DNA of 64,000 nucleotides, taken from contig NZ_VEIO01000002.1 in NCBI RefSeq assembly GCF_007680605.1, positions 493,899 through 557,898 of the forward strand, in the 5' to 3' direction. Shown in pieces: positions 16,805 to 25,604 of this stretch. Origin of the DNA: Paenibacillus xylanexedens. Its GTDB lineage: Bacteria > Bacillota > Bacilli > Paenibacillales > Paenibacillaceae. Numbering within the stretch: the first letter of the stretch is position 1; every line of letters begins with the position of its first letter. The notes beneath the pieces are model-generated. The model was given only the letters and a program-made list of their open reading frames with translations, did not search any database and was not told the DNA's origin. The position numbers and the translations under genes are program-made.

Positions 16805-17679
16805 TACAGGGTTTGGGAAAAGAAGGGACGAACGAAGAGTTGCAGGAAAAGCCGCGTCAGCGGTTTTTGGTGTTGGACACATCTACCGCGGTGATGGCCG
16901 CAGCGGTGATGGAGGAGCGTTCGCTACTGGAAGAGCGCAATGAGCGAGCAGAGCGTAATCACTCGGTGCACGTCGTGCCTGTGATGGAGCAATTGCTCGG
17001 GGCCAGCGGCACGAAGCCAGGCCAACTGGACGGGATTGCCGTCGGCATTGGGCCAGGCTCATACACGGGCATCCGCATTGCGGTGACCGCGGCAAAGACG
17101 CTGGCCTGGGCGTGGGACATCCCCGTTGCCGGGGTGTCCAGCCTGCAGGCCCTCGCCTGGGGCGGCTGGCACAGCGGCCTCGCCGCCAAGGCGCAAGCTG
17201 CGGCAGATGATGCCGCAGCCGGGGCTGGCGGAACGCCATCCGCGGACCAGGGCGGCACCGGTGCCGCCCCTGTCCACTGGATCGTTCCGCTCGTGGATGC
17301 GCGGCGCGGTCAAGCCTATACCGCGCTGTTCGCCTCCGCCGGCGGCGATGCACCCCGCCGGCTGGCGCCGGATGCCATCCGTCAAGTGAACGGATGGCTG
17401 GAAGAGCTCGCCGCCCGCCTGGCGGAGGCGGCGCCGGAAGAGCGGCCCGTTGCCGTCTGGATCGTCGGCGAGACGGGCCAACATGCGGTAGCAGCGGCAG
17501 AGCTTCGCTGCCCCGCAGGAACGGCGCTCCAGCTCGTACCGTATGAGCTGGAAGGCCGCTGGATTGGGCGCCTCGGCGCCGAAGCGCTGCTTGCAGGTCA
17601 GCGTGATGACGTACATGCCCTGGTGCCGAACTACACCCAGCTGTCCGAAGCCGAAGCCAACCTGCTGCGCAAAGGCTGA
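16801..17679 (+). CDS. tsaB: tRNA threonylcarbamoyladenosine biosynthesis protein TsaB
   Basis: 292 residues, longer than the ~230 of B. subtilis TsaB (ydiC). N-terminal FLVLDTSTAVMAAAVME and AVGIGPGSYTGIRIAVTAAKTLAWAWDIPVAGVSSL are diagnostic of the family. The scaffold pairs with TsaD. The extra length comes mainly from an alanine/glycine-rich stretch around residues 125-160. That part and what follows (about 17020-17570) is more than 70% GC, unlike the ~50% of its neighbours. ATG 16801 overlaps the tsaE stop and has GGAG upstream. Confidence 0.92.
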   Translation: MIQGLGKEGTNEELQEKPRQRFLVLDTSTAVMAAAVMEERSLLEERNERAERNHSVHVVPVMEQLLGASGTKPGQLDGIAVGIGPGSYTGIRIAVTAAKTLAWAWDIPVAGVSSLQALAWGGWHSGLAAKAQAAADDAAAGAGGTPSADQGGTGAAPVHWIVPLVDARRGQAYTALFASAGGDAPRRLAPDAIRQVNGWLEELAARLAEAAPEERPVAVWIVGETGQHAVAAAELRCPAGTALQLVPYELEGRWIGRLGAEALLAGQRDDVHALVPNYTQLSEAEANLLRKG

Positions 17680-17696
17680 AGGGAGAGGGAGAGCGT

Positions 17697-18218
17697 ATGG
17701 ACAACGTAGCGAATGAAGGACAGGAGACCATGTTTCAGTTCAGACTCATGACGGTGGCAGATATCCCTGACGTGATGGAGATTGAGCATGAAGCATTTAC
17801 CCTCCCTTGGACGGAAGAGGCATTTCACAATGAATTGAAGCATAATCATTTTGCTAAATATATGGTCATGGAGCTGGACGGGACTGCCATTGGATATGCG
17901 GGCATGTGGACCATTATGGACGAGGCGCATATTACTAATATCGCAGTGAGAAAAGCATACCAGGGCCGCAAGCTGGGCGAAAAATTGCTGGACGAGCTAA
18001 TGAAGACAGCGGCCTATCTTGGCATGGAGCGAATGACACTGGAGGTTCGGGTGTCGAATGTCGTGGCTCAGAATTTGTATCAGAAAAAAGGGTTTGAATC
18101 GGCAGGTCTGCGCAAAGGGTATTACTCTGATAACGGAGAGGATGCAATGATCATGTGGGCGGTGCTTCCGCCTGCAGGCCGGAGCGGCGAAGAGGAAGGA
18201 AGCGTAGTGGATTCATGA
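17697..18218 (+). CDS. rimI: ribosomal protein S18 alanine N-acetyltransferase
   Basis: 173 residues, GNAT fold. FRLMTVADIPDVMEIEHEAFTLPWTEEAF at the start, ITNIAVRKAYQGRKLGEKLLDELM as acetyl-CoA-binding motif A, and LEVRVSNVVAQNLYQKKGFESAGLRKGYYSDNGEDAMIMW at the end match RimI. It acetylates the N-terminal alanine of S18. Part of the t6A operon as in many Firmicutes (B. subtilis ydiD). The stop codon overlaps the ATG of tsaD. Confidence 0.93.
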   Translation: MDNVANEGQETMFQFRLMTVADIPDVMEIEHEAFTLPWTEEAFHNELKHNHFAKYMVMELDGTAIGYAGMWTIMDEAHITNIAVRKAYQGRKLGEKLLDELMKTAAYLGMERMTLEVRVSNVVAQNLYQKKGFESAGLRKGYYSDNGEDAMIMWAVLPPAGRSGEEEGSVVDS

Positions 18219-19273
18219 ATGATCTAATAAATAATCAGGGCGGAACTCCATCCTATATTCTGGCGGTAGAGACAAGCTGTGATGAAACATCGGTAGCTGT
18301 GGTCAAAGATGGACGTGAAGTGCTATCCAATCTCATCTCTAGTCAGATCGAGACACATAAAGCGTTTGGCGGAGTTGTACCCGAGGTAGCTTCACGCAAG
18401 CATGTTGAAGTCATCACACTGATGCTGGAGCAAGCGATCGAGCAGTCTGGCATTCGCCCGCGTGATCTGAGTGCGATTGCGGTTACGCAGGGACCTGGAT
18501 TGGTCGGCGCACTGCTGGTGGGTATCGTAGCAGCGAAGACGTTTGCGATGGCTCTGGGCAAACCGCTGATCGGCACCCATCATATTGCCGGTCATATTTA
18601 CGCAAATCGCCTTGTGCGTGAATTGCAATATCCGGCGATGGCTCTTGTCGTATCAGGCGGGCATACCGAGCTTGTACATTTGGAGTCCGAGGGGAAATTC
18701 AAGCTGATCGGCCGCACACGGGACGATGCCGTCGGTGAAGCGTATGACAAAGTGGCTCGGGCTCTCGGTTGTCCTTATCCGGGAGGGCCGCATGTTGACC
18801 GGATGGCATCCGAAGCGGAGGATGTTGTTCCATTGCCACGAGTATGGCTTGAAGCAGGCTCATATGACTTCAGTCTCAGCGGATTGAAATCAGCTGTCCT
18901 CAATGCACTGAATCAGGCCAAGATGCGCGGCGAAACATTAGAGCCGTCTGCGGTGGCACGCGGTTTTCAGGAAGCAGTCGTTGAAGTGCTTGTGGAAAAA
19001 GCGGTACGTGCTGTTCGTGAATATGGCTCTCGTCAGTTACTTCTGTGTGGCGGGGTTGCAGCGAATCGCGGTTTGCGGACAGCTTTGCAGGAGCGCTGTG
19101 CGAAAGAAGGGCTGGAGCTCGTCATTCCGCCAATGGAATATTGTACGGATAATGCAGCGATGATCGGTGCGGCGGCGCATCTGAAATGGATTCGCGGCGA
19201 GGGGACTAATTTTGACGCGAAGGCGGACCCGGGACTTTCTCTGGAAGCCTGGTCGGTTCAGACCGAAGTGTAA
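18215..19273 (+). CDS. tsaD: tRNA N6-adenosine threonylcarbamoyltransferase TsaD
   Basis: 352 residues. ILAVETSCDETSVAVV at the N-terminus, the metal-binding HHIAGHIYANR, GGHTELV, the AYDKVARALGCPYPGGP loop and LLLCGGVAANRGLR are all present. It transfers the threonylcarbamoyl group to A37 of tRNA with TsaB and TsaE. ATG at 18215 overlaps the rimI stop; the frame open to 18155 runs through rimI and is not used. Ortholog of B. subtilis gcp/ydiE. Last gene of the operon. Confidence 0.96.
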   Translation: MNDLINNQGGTPSYILAVETSCDETSVAVVKDGREVLSNLISSQIETHKAFGGVVPEVASRKHVEVITLMLEQAIEQSGIRPRDLSAIAVTQGPGLVGALLVGIVAAKTFAMALGKPLIGTHHIAGHIYANRLVRELQYPAMALVVSGGHTELVHLESEGKFKLIGRTRDDAVGEAYDKVARALGCPYPGGPHVDRMASEAEDVVPLPRVWLEAGSYDFSLSGLKSAVLNALNQAKMRGETLEPSAVARGFQEAVVEVLVEKAVRAVREYGSRQLLLCGGVAANRGLRTALQERCAKEGLELVIPPMEYCTDNAAMIGAAAHLKWIRGEGTNFDAKADPGLSLEAWSVQTEV

Positions 19274-19299
19274 AGTTCTCTCTTTTTTGAAATGAATGG

Positions 19300-19328
19300 T
19301 TGACATCGGTTTGTGAAGAATGTATATT
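19300..19328 (+). promoter_or_regulatory. sigma-A promoter of the leuA leader
   Basis: TTGACA (19300-19305), 17-bp spacer, TATATT (19323-19328). Sits just upstream of the first T-box. Confidence 0.8.
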
Positions 19329-19344
19329 AGTTACAAATTTAAAC

Positions 19345-19751
19345 AGGAATTATCTCCTGAACTGAAAAACGCGATGAACAGGAACAGTAAGGTCACTCCG
19401 GGTCATTAGAGAGCTGCGGGATGGTGCAACGCAGCCGAAGGAAACCTGAAACTCACCTGGAAGCGGAACGATGGAACACGGCTACCAAGAAACAGGCCGA
19501 GGGCTGAAGCCAGCCGACAGTATATCGTTACGGGTTGCCTCCGTGAAAGGGCCATTGTGCTCGGGTCGAAGCAGAGTAGAACGAAACGGAGACAACTTCC
19601 GTTACGCTAATACGAAGTGTAGAGATCGATGGACAATACTAAGGGGACTTTCAAGCAGTTATTCGAACAGGCTTGGGGTCAACAAGAGTGGTACCGCGAA
19701 GGTGAACAGCCTGTCGTCTCTTGCATTATGCAGGAGAAGGCAGGCTTTTTT
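19345..19751 (+). promoter_or_regulatory. T-box leader 1, leucine type
   Basis: Stem I contains AGAGAGCTGCGG and the matching GCAACGCAGC distal arm. The specifier position reads GAA-A-CTC-A (CTC at 19452-19454), a leucine codon. The T-box element TGGTACCGCG is at 19689-19698. It is followed by the terminator formed by AGCCTG/CAGGCT arms and a T run at 19746-19751. Uncharged tRNA-Leu(GAG) would be sensed and transcription allowed to continue into the second leader and leuA. Confidence 0.9.
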
Positions 19752-19794
19752 GATTTTTATTTTTTGATCAATATGAACAATGAATATCATATCA

Positions 19795-20165
19795 ACAAAC
19801 GTAATGAACGGGAGCAGTAGAACAGCAAAGGTGCTCAGAGAGCTGCGGGGTGGTGCGACGCAGTGGCCGGAATCGTTTGAATCTCGCCCGGGAACAGAGC
19901 TTTGGAAACATGAGCAGAGGTTGAGCATACTCGTCGCTAAACGAGAAGGTGTCAACTCATGTGTACATAGCAACGGCTAACCCCCGTTACAGGGTGTTTC
20001 TCTGAAATGTTACGGTTTCGCCGTAGTTAGGTTGAAGTCTAATGGACTTTTTGGAGAACACGAGGTGGATGGTGTCAGTGCAGGCTGAGCCATCAAGCGA
20101 GAGTGGTACCGCGGAGGGGAGAATAACCCGCCGTCTCTTTGATGAGATGGCGGGTTATTTGTTTT
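19795..20165 (+). promoter_or_regulatory. T-box leader 2, leucine type
   Basis: A second full T-box in series with the first. Stem I again has AGAGAGCTGCGG and GCGACGCAG, the specifier reads GAAT-CTC-G (CTC at 19883-19885), and the T-box TGGTACCGCG is at 20104-20113. The terminator pairs AATAACCCGCC (20122-20132) with GGCGGGTTATT (20149-20159) followed by a T-rich run. Both leaders therefore carry the same leucine specifier, and two read-through decisions are needed to reach leuA. Confidence 0.9.
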
Positions 20166-20358
20166 TGCTGCCGGCAGCAGGGTGGGCGAAAGGGAACAAC
20201 CATATGGATGCAGGTCTGATCAGGAAATCTGGAACAACAGTTGTTCAGGGTGTAAGTCGACGTACACTTTGAACCATCGCACATCACATTGAACATAACT
20301 TTTTCACAAACCAAACATAACCGAACCGATATCCCAAAATTAATGGAGGTTAATGAAT

Positions 20359-21918
20359 ATGACAACCAATCCGAACAAACGCATGATTGATATTTTTGAT
20401 ACAACGCTGCGAGATGGAGAGCAAGCACCCGGAGCCAGCCTGCATCCTGAGCAGAAAATAGAGCTGGCTCACCAGCTGGCGGCGCTTGGCATTGACGTCA
20501 TTGAGCCTGGATTCCCTATCTCCAGTCCAGGGGAGTTTGAGGCGGTTCAGGCGATCTCAAGACAATTGCAGCAGGTGGAAATCTGCGGATTTGCGCGTGC
20601 GGTCAAAGGCGATATCGATGCTGCGGTGAAGGCTACAGCAGATGCGGCCCGGCGACGAATCCACCTGTTTATATCCTCCTCTGACATTCATATTGAGCAT
20701 CAGCTACGCCGTCCACGCAGTGAAGTGGTGGCAACGGCTCGGGAGATGGTCTCCTATGCGCGCCAGTTTACGGATACCGTGGAGTTCACAGCGATGGACG
20801 CTGCGCGTACCAAGATGGATGATCTGATTGAAATGATTGAAGTGGCGATTGAGGCAGGGGCAAGTATCATTAATCTGCCGGATACCGTTGGTTATGCGCT
20901 GCCGCATGAGTATGGGGAGATGTTCCGACGCGTACGTGAAGGGGCAAGGGGCGGTGATAAAGTTCGCTATAGTGCCCACTGCCATAACGATCTGGGACTT
21001 GCCGTGGCAAACAGTCTGGCTGCCATTGCGAATGGTGCTTCCCAGATTGAAGTGACGATTAACGGGATTGGGGAACGGACAGGGAATTGTGCGTTAGAGG
21101 AACTGATTATGGCGCTGGAAACACGCGGAGATGTGATCGGAGCAACAACTAACATCAAGTTGAATCAGCTGTATGAGACATCTCGCCAGATTAGCCGGGC
21201 CATGCATTTCCCGATTGCTTACAACAAACCGGTTGTTGGGCGTAACGCATTCCAGCATGAGTCGGGCATCCATCAGGACGGTTTGCTGAAAAACCGCAAT
21301 ACGTATGAGATTATGGACCCGGAAGCACTGGGCATTCCGCGCAGTATGATTATTTTGGGAAAACATTCCGGTCGTCACGCTCTGAAGGATCGGGTGCGCA
21401 AATACGGATTTGAACCGGATGAGCAACAAATGGAACAACTGTACGAAGTGTTCAAAGTTACCGCAGATCAGCAAAAAGTGGTAAGTGATGACCAGTTGTT
21501 GCAAATGGTAAGCCAAACGATGAATATTCCGGCACAGGACTATGAATTGGTTGAGCTGCAAGTGACGGCAGGTAGCATGACAGACCGCATGGCTGCGGTC
21601 CGTATTCGTACGAGTGCAGGGGAACAGTCCTACTCTGCCGTAGGCAAAGGTCCTGTAGATGCGACGATCCAGGCTATCGGGCAGTGTATCTCAGATGACA
21701 TTACGTTTGTTGATATGGAGATGCATGCCTTGAGTGGGGGAGAAGGAGCCAGCGCGGAAGCCGTGATCACGGTAGAACGTGCCGGACGAGAGTTCAGGGG
21801 GACCGCAACACATCATGATATTGTCATGGCTGCAGGTTTGGCTTACGTTGCGGCATGTAATGCAGCTGGACTTAAAGCGGAAACTGTTGCGGATAGTGAA
21901 GAGGTGTCTGTACATTAA
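20359..21918 (+). CDS. leuA: 2-isopropylmalate synthase
   Basis: 519 residues. HMG-CoA-lyase-like TIM barrel with IFDTTLRDGEQAPGASL, metal-binding HCHNDLGLAVANSL, the NGIGERTGNCALEEL motif and QHESGIHQDG, then a C-terminal LeuA allosteric dimer domain (about 390-510) with GPVDA. It condenses acetyl-CoA with 2-ketoisovalerate in the first committed step of leucine synthesis. The two leucine T-boxes upstream support LeuA over citramalate or homocitrate synthase. ATG 20359 has GGAGG nine nt upstream; ATG 20353 is too close. It stands alone, with a terminator directly after, not in an ilv-leu operon. Confidence 0.93.
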   Translation: MTTNPNKRMIDIFDTTLRDGEQAPGASLHPEQKIELAHQLAALGIDVIEPGFPISSPGEFEAVQAISRQLQQVEICGFARAVKGDIDAAVKATADAARRRIHLFISSSDIHIEHQLRRPRSEVVATAREMVSYARQFTDTVEFTAMDAARTKMDDLIEMIEVAIEAGASIINLPDTVGYALPHEYGEMFRRVREGARGGDKVRYSAHCHNDLGLAVANSLAAIANGASQIEVTINGIGERTGNCALEELIMALETRGDVIGATTNIKLNQLYETSRQISRAMHFPIAYNKPVVGRNAFQHESGIHQDGLLKNRNTYEIMDPEALGIPRSMIILGKHSGRHALKDRVRKYGFEPDEQQMEQLYEVFKVTADQQKVVSDDQLLQMVSQTMNIPAQDYELVELQVTAGSMTDRMAAVRIRTSAGEQSYSAVGKGPVDATIQAIGQCISDDITFVDMEMHALSGGEGASAEAVITVERAGREFRGTATHHDIVMAAGLAYVAACNAAGLKAETVADSEEVSVH

Positions 21919-21957
21919 GGTGCCTTAGAGATATGAATATGATTTAGCAAAATAGAG

Positions 21958-22009
21958 CTAAAAAGGGTTCCTTCCCGCCATGGTTTGGGCGGAACGGAAC
22001 CCTTTTTCT
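21958..22009 (+). terminator. intrinsic terminator of leuA
   Basis: AAAAGGGTTCC pairs with GGAACCCTTTT, with CCCGCC/GGCGG pairing inside, then a T run. Confidence 0.9.
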
Positions 22010-22124
22010 GTTTTTAATGATATGAGCAGAGTAGGAACACGCTCGCTTGCCGATTGAAATACGGAGGAATGCATAGATGAAGGGCCATTTAGTGATAACT
22101 GGATTTGTCAAGGTGTGACTATAG

Positions 22125-22351
22125 TTATCCACATATCCAGTATAATTTGTGGGTAACTAAGGTGAAGTCCTGCAACGAGTGTTTTCGAAACATGCGGTTC
22201 GCAGGGGATAGAATGCATCTGAGTTACCAACAATATTGTGGATAATGTGGATAAAACGGTGGATAAATATGGTTTTTACATCAAAAGCTTATTCTACCAA
22301 CGTTTGATTACATGAAAAGGGTTGTGAAATGTTACTCATTGTTGTGGATAA
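22125..22351. other. cluster of DnaA boxes
   Basis: Four exact copies of TTATCCACA or its complement lie within 227 bp: 22125-22133 (+), 22237-22245 (-), 22246-22254 (-) and 22343-22351 (-). Two one-mismatch copies are at 22148-22156 (-) and 22258-22266 (-). Three boxes are directly adjacent at 22237-22266. A 9-mer is expected less than once by chance per 64 kb counting both strands, so this is a genuine cluster. It is too far from dnaA-type genes to be called oriC. The likely role is DnaA titration or regulation, as for datA in E. coli and the DnaA-box clusters of B. subtilis (inference). Confidence 0.8.
22169..22205 (+). repeat. stem-loop within the DnaA-box region
   Basis: CCTGC-AAC ... 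GTT-C-GCAGG outer stem with inner TGTTT/AAACA and a TCG loop, located between two groups of DnaA boxes. No T run. It could be a protein-binding cruciform or an RNA hairpin. Confidence 0.5.
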
Positions 22352-22507
22352 GAAAAAGGGGGGCTTCCAAAATTTATTTTACGTAATCCATAGGCATTTG
22401 ACAAATGTGAAAATATGATTTTTGATCTCTACTTAGCTGGGAGAATTGAAATTAGGTTGTATCAGCTACTCCCACGTCTCCTATATAGCTGGCTTCCTTT
22501 AAACCGC

Positions 22508-22545
22508 AAGAGGCTCCGCGTTACCTTCGTAACACGGAGCCTCTT
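22508..22545. terminator. hairpin, probable terminator for the leftward ABC-F gene
   Basis: AAGAGGCTCCG pairs perfectly with CGGAGCCTCTT, with GTTAC/GTAAC pairing inside and a CTTC-type loop. No strong T run on either side. It lies 160 bp beyond the stop of the ABC-F gene on its strand. The surrounding ~350 bp shows nothing else I can identify. Confidence 0.55.
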
Positions 22546-22707
22546 GTACATTTTCAGCTGTTTGTCGTACACATCACTACACCCGATATACCCGACCTCA
22601 TGTCTTATCGTGGGCAATAACTCATTTTATTAAAATTGAGATGTAGAATCACAGACGCCAGTGTCATTACTGGAATCATAGACAGAATCATCACGCGGAA
22701 TCACAGC

Positions 22708-24672
22708 TTAGCCCATCGCTAGGTTTTCCCACTCTTCATAAGCTTTTGCAAGCTGACTTTTGTGCTCCTCCGATGACTGCTGTAGTTCCTGTAATTTCAT
22801 ATAATCCTGATACACTTCTGGCAAAGCCATCTGTTCTTCGAGCGAAGTGATTTCGGACTCCAATTCGGCAATCTGTTGCTCCAGAGCTTCCTGTCTGCGC
22901 TGTCTGTTTCGTTCTTCGCGTTTGGCTTGTTTATCTGCCTCAAAGGAAGCGGCACCGGATTTTTCAGTTGTTGCTGAATTGGCACTTGCTGCTGCGGAAG
23001 AAGCGGATTTGGAAGAGGCTTGTTGAGCCTCGGCGGCCTCACGTGCAATGTCCTCCAATTCCTGCTTTTTCTCCACGTAATCGTCATAGTTGCCGAGGTA
23101 TTGCTCGGTGCCGCCCGGATGAAGCTCAACGATTCGTTCCGCCATTTTGTTCAGGAAGTACCGGTCATGGGAGATAAAGAGCAGCGTTCCTTCGTAATCC
23201 ATTAAGGCGGCTTCCAGCACTTCTTTGGCGAAGAGATCGAGATGGTTCGTCGGCTCATCGAGAATAAGCACATTGGCTTCCTTCAGCATGAGCTTGGACA
23301 GGGACACGCGAGCCTTCTCCCCACCGCTGAGCGAGGATATTTTTTTGAGCACATCATCACCGCTGAACAAAAAGTTACCCAGTACGGTCCGAATGCGCGC
23401 TTCTTCCATGCCCGGATAAGCACTCCACAGTTCTTCGAGCACCGTATTGGATGGATTCAACCCAGTCTGCTCCTGGTCATAATAACCGATCTGTACTTTG
23501 GTGCCCCACTGAATATCACCCTGCGCAGGACGAAGACTTCCGGTCAGACATTTCAACATCGTTGATTTTCCGATCCCGTTAGGCCCGATCAGCGCCACGG
23601 TTTCACCACGTCGTAAGTCGAAGGATACATTGCGGAACAGAGGTGACCCCTCATCGTATGCTACGGATAACTGATCAACACGCAGGACTTCCTTGCCAGA
23701 CATCACAGCGGTCTCGAATGAAAAATGGGCTTTTTTGAGATCGCCAAGTGGTTTGTCCAGACGATCCATCTTCTCCAGTGCTTTGCGACGACTCTGTGCA
23801 CGCTTCGTCGTTGAAGCGCGTACGATGTTCTTTTGCACAAAGTCCTCCATCTTGGAGATTTCATCCTGTTGTTTCTCGTATTGTTTCATCTGAATCTCAT
23901 ACTCGGCTGCCTTCAGCTCCATATAGCGGCTGTAATTGCCTGTATATTTTTTGGAGCGATGACGTTCGATTTCAACGATGGTCGTTACGAGTCTGTCCAG
24001 GAAGTACCGGTCATGGGATACAACTAACAGTGCCCCGGAGTATCCTCTCAAATAATCTTCCAGCCATGTCAGGGTTGCGATGTCCAGATAGTTGGTAGGC
24101 TCGTCCAGCATAAGCAGATCGGGAGCTTGCAACAGAATGCGAGCTAGTGCGAGTCTGGTCTTCTGACCGCCGCTGAGTGTGCCGATTGGGGTATCTGGGG
24201 AGAACTCGCCAAAACCCATACCATGCAGTACGCTGCGAATACGTGTTTCCATCTCGTAACCGCCATGATCCTTAAACCAGTCCGAGCGTCTTGCATAGCG
24301 TTCCAGCAGATCGGCATATTGCTTTTCATCCTCCATGAATGCAGGATCGGCAATATCATGCTCCATCTGTCTCAGTTCTGCTTCAGTCTGGGTCAGATGA
24401 GCGAAGACATGCATCATTTCTTCCCAGATGCTTCGATTGGACTGCAGACCGCTGTTCTGCGCAAGGTAACCAAGGGTTGTTTCTTTGGATTTGAAAATTT
24501 GTCCCCTGTCATAGGACATTTCTCCAGCGATGATTTTGAGTAAAGTGGATTTTCCCGCACCGTTAACGCCAACCAGGCCGATGCGCTCACGTTCTAATAT
24601 TTGTAAGTTCACGCCGTCCAGGATTGGATCGACACCAAAACGTTTAATAATTCCGGATACTTGCAACAACAT
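22708..24672 (-). CDS. ABC-F family ATPase (YdiF/Uup-like)
   Basis: 654 residues, two ABC domains and no membrane part. Walker A GVNGAGKSTL near residue 38 and GPNGIGKSTM near 365; signatures LSGGQKTRLALARIL and LSGGEKARVSLSKLM; Walker B LLMLDEPTNYLD and VLILDEPTNHLD. The inter-domain linker (about 245-320) and a C-terminal coiled coil (about 555-650, KREERNRQRRQEALEQQIAELE) are typical. ABC-F proteins bind the ribosomal E site and modulate translation. ATG 24672 follows GGAGGAAC. Ortholog by position of B. subtilis ydiF, but here leuA and the DnaA-box region separate it from tsaD and it is transcribed in the opposite direction. Confidence 0.93.
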   Translation of the reverse strand: MLLQVSGIIKRFGVDPILDGVNLQILERERIGLVGVNGAGKSTLLKIIAGEMSYDRGQIFKSKETTLGYLAQNSGLQSNRSIWEEMMHVFAHLTQTEAELRQMEHDIADPAFMEDEKQYADLLERYARRSDWFKDHGGYEMETRIRSVLHGMGFGEFSPDTPIGTLSGGQKTRLALARILLQAPDLLMLDEPTNYLDIATLTWLEDYLRGYSGALLVVSHDRYFLDRLVTTIVEIERHRSKKYTGNYSRYMELKAAEYEIQMKQYEKQQDEISKMEDFVQKNIVRASTTKRAQSRRKALEKMDRLDKPLGDLKKAHFSFETAVMSGKEVLRVDQLSVAYDEGSPLFRNVSFDLRRGETVALIGPNGIGKSTMLKCLTGSLRPAQGDIQWGTKVQIGYYDQEQTGLNPSNTVLEELWSAYPGMEEARIRTVLGNFLFSGDDVLKKISSLSGGEKARVSLSKLMLKEANVLILDEPTNHLDLFAKEVLEAALMDYEGTLLFISHDRYFLNKMAERIVELHPGGTEQYLGNYDDYVEKKQELEDIAREAAEAQQASSKSASSAAASANSATTEKSGAASFEADKQAKREERNRQRRQEALEQQIAELESEITSLEEQMALPEVYQDYMKLQELQQSSEEHKSQLAKAYEEWENLAMG

Positions 24673-24950
24673 AGAATTAAGTTCCTCCATAGGTCGAGTT
24701 CTGAATTAGACACTTACTTCCCAGTTTACATGAAAAACAGAGCAAATGCACCGATGGGGAACGGTTCCGGCTTGTAGTCTTTTTGGTCAATCAGTGATAA
24801 ACTGAAAGAAGGCATGTTATACCATGACGATTTTGCAGAAAATGAATCATTTGAACCTGATCATCCAGATGACATCTTGTCTTAACATAGAAGTGCAATG
24901 GCTTGAATTTATTTTTTACCTTCCACATCAACAGGAGGTTCGTCAGCATT

Positions 24951-25589
24951 ATGCAGGATCATGCGGAACAGAAGAAGCAGCTTCGCTCCCGGCTTAGACA
25001 GCTACGCGATCGTTTGGACGAGCAGATGCGTCAGCAAGCCAGCATGCGATTGAATGACGGACTGAAGCGTGAACTGGATCGCCTGCGGCTAAACAAGAAC
25101 AGGCAAAAGCGTGAGGCGCTGGTTATTTTCAGCTACCTGTCTTATGGCAGCGAGGCTTCCACCGATTTTCTTTTTGAAGAGGGGTGGAAGCAAGGGGATG
25201 TGTTGCTAGCGCCCAAAGTGCTCGCTGATCCGCCACGAATGGAACTGCGGCGAGTGACGAGCCAGGAGGATATTGAACCAGGCGTTTGGGGCATACCTGA
25301 ACCTAAGGCGTCTTGTGAAGTGTTGCAACCCGAAGATTGGCCGGCTTTGGATCTGGTGCTGGTACCCGGACTGGGTTACGACCTACAAGGAGGACGTATC
25401 GGATACGGTGGTGGTTATTACGACCGGTTTGCAGCGAGTCTTGAGAACCAGTGTGCTAAGCAAGGTAAAAGACCTCTCATGGCTGCTTTGGTATTACCTG
25501 GCCAGTTGGAGCCGGACATTCCGATGGACCCGCTAGATCTGCGGCTGGATCTGTTGATAACACCCGAAGGTATATTACATATCGAATAA
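24951..25589 (+). CDS. 5-formyltetrahydrofolate cyclo-ligase
   Basis: 212 residues. KKQLRSRLRQLRDRL at the N-terminus, IFSYLSYGSEASTDFL, and the signature LVLVPGLGYDLQGGRIGYGGGYYDRF identify the family. The enzyme converts 5-formyl-THF to 5,10-methenyl-THF with ATP in the cytosol. ATG 24951 has AGGAGG 12 nt upstream, slightly long. It is followed by moaC after 15 bp, so it leads the moaC-mogA operon. Confidence 0.92.
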   Translation: MQDHAEQKKQLRSRLRQLRDRLDEQMRQQASMRLNDGLKRELDRLRLNKNRQKREALVIFSYLSYGSEASTDFLFEEGWKQGDVLLAPKVLADPPRMELRRVTSQEDIEPGVWGIPEPKASCEVLQPEDWPALDLVLVPGLGYDLQGGRIGYGGGYYDRFAASLENQCAKQGKRPLMAALVLPGQLEPDIPMDPLDLRLDLLITPEGILHIE

Positions 25590-25604
25590 AGGGTTGTGAT
25601 GTGA

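Noticed and set aside
16883..17731. 282-residue minus-strand frame over tsaB
   Set aside because: It exists because the segment is GC-rich and stop codons are rare; tsaB on the plus strand has clear family motifs.
20359..21918. Citramalate or homocitrate synthase instead of LeuA
   Set aside because: C-terminal LeuA dimer domain and two leucine-specific T-boxes favour 2-isopropylmalate synthase.
22125..22351. Chromosomal oriC
   Set aside because: No dnaA, dnaN, rpmH or similar genes nearby and no clear AT-rich unwinding element; a DnaA-titration or regulatory cluster fits better.
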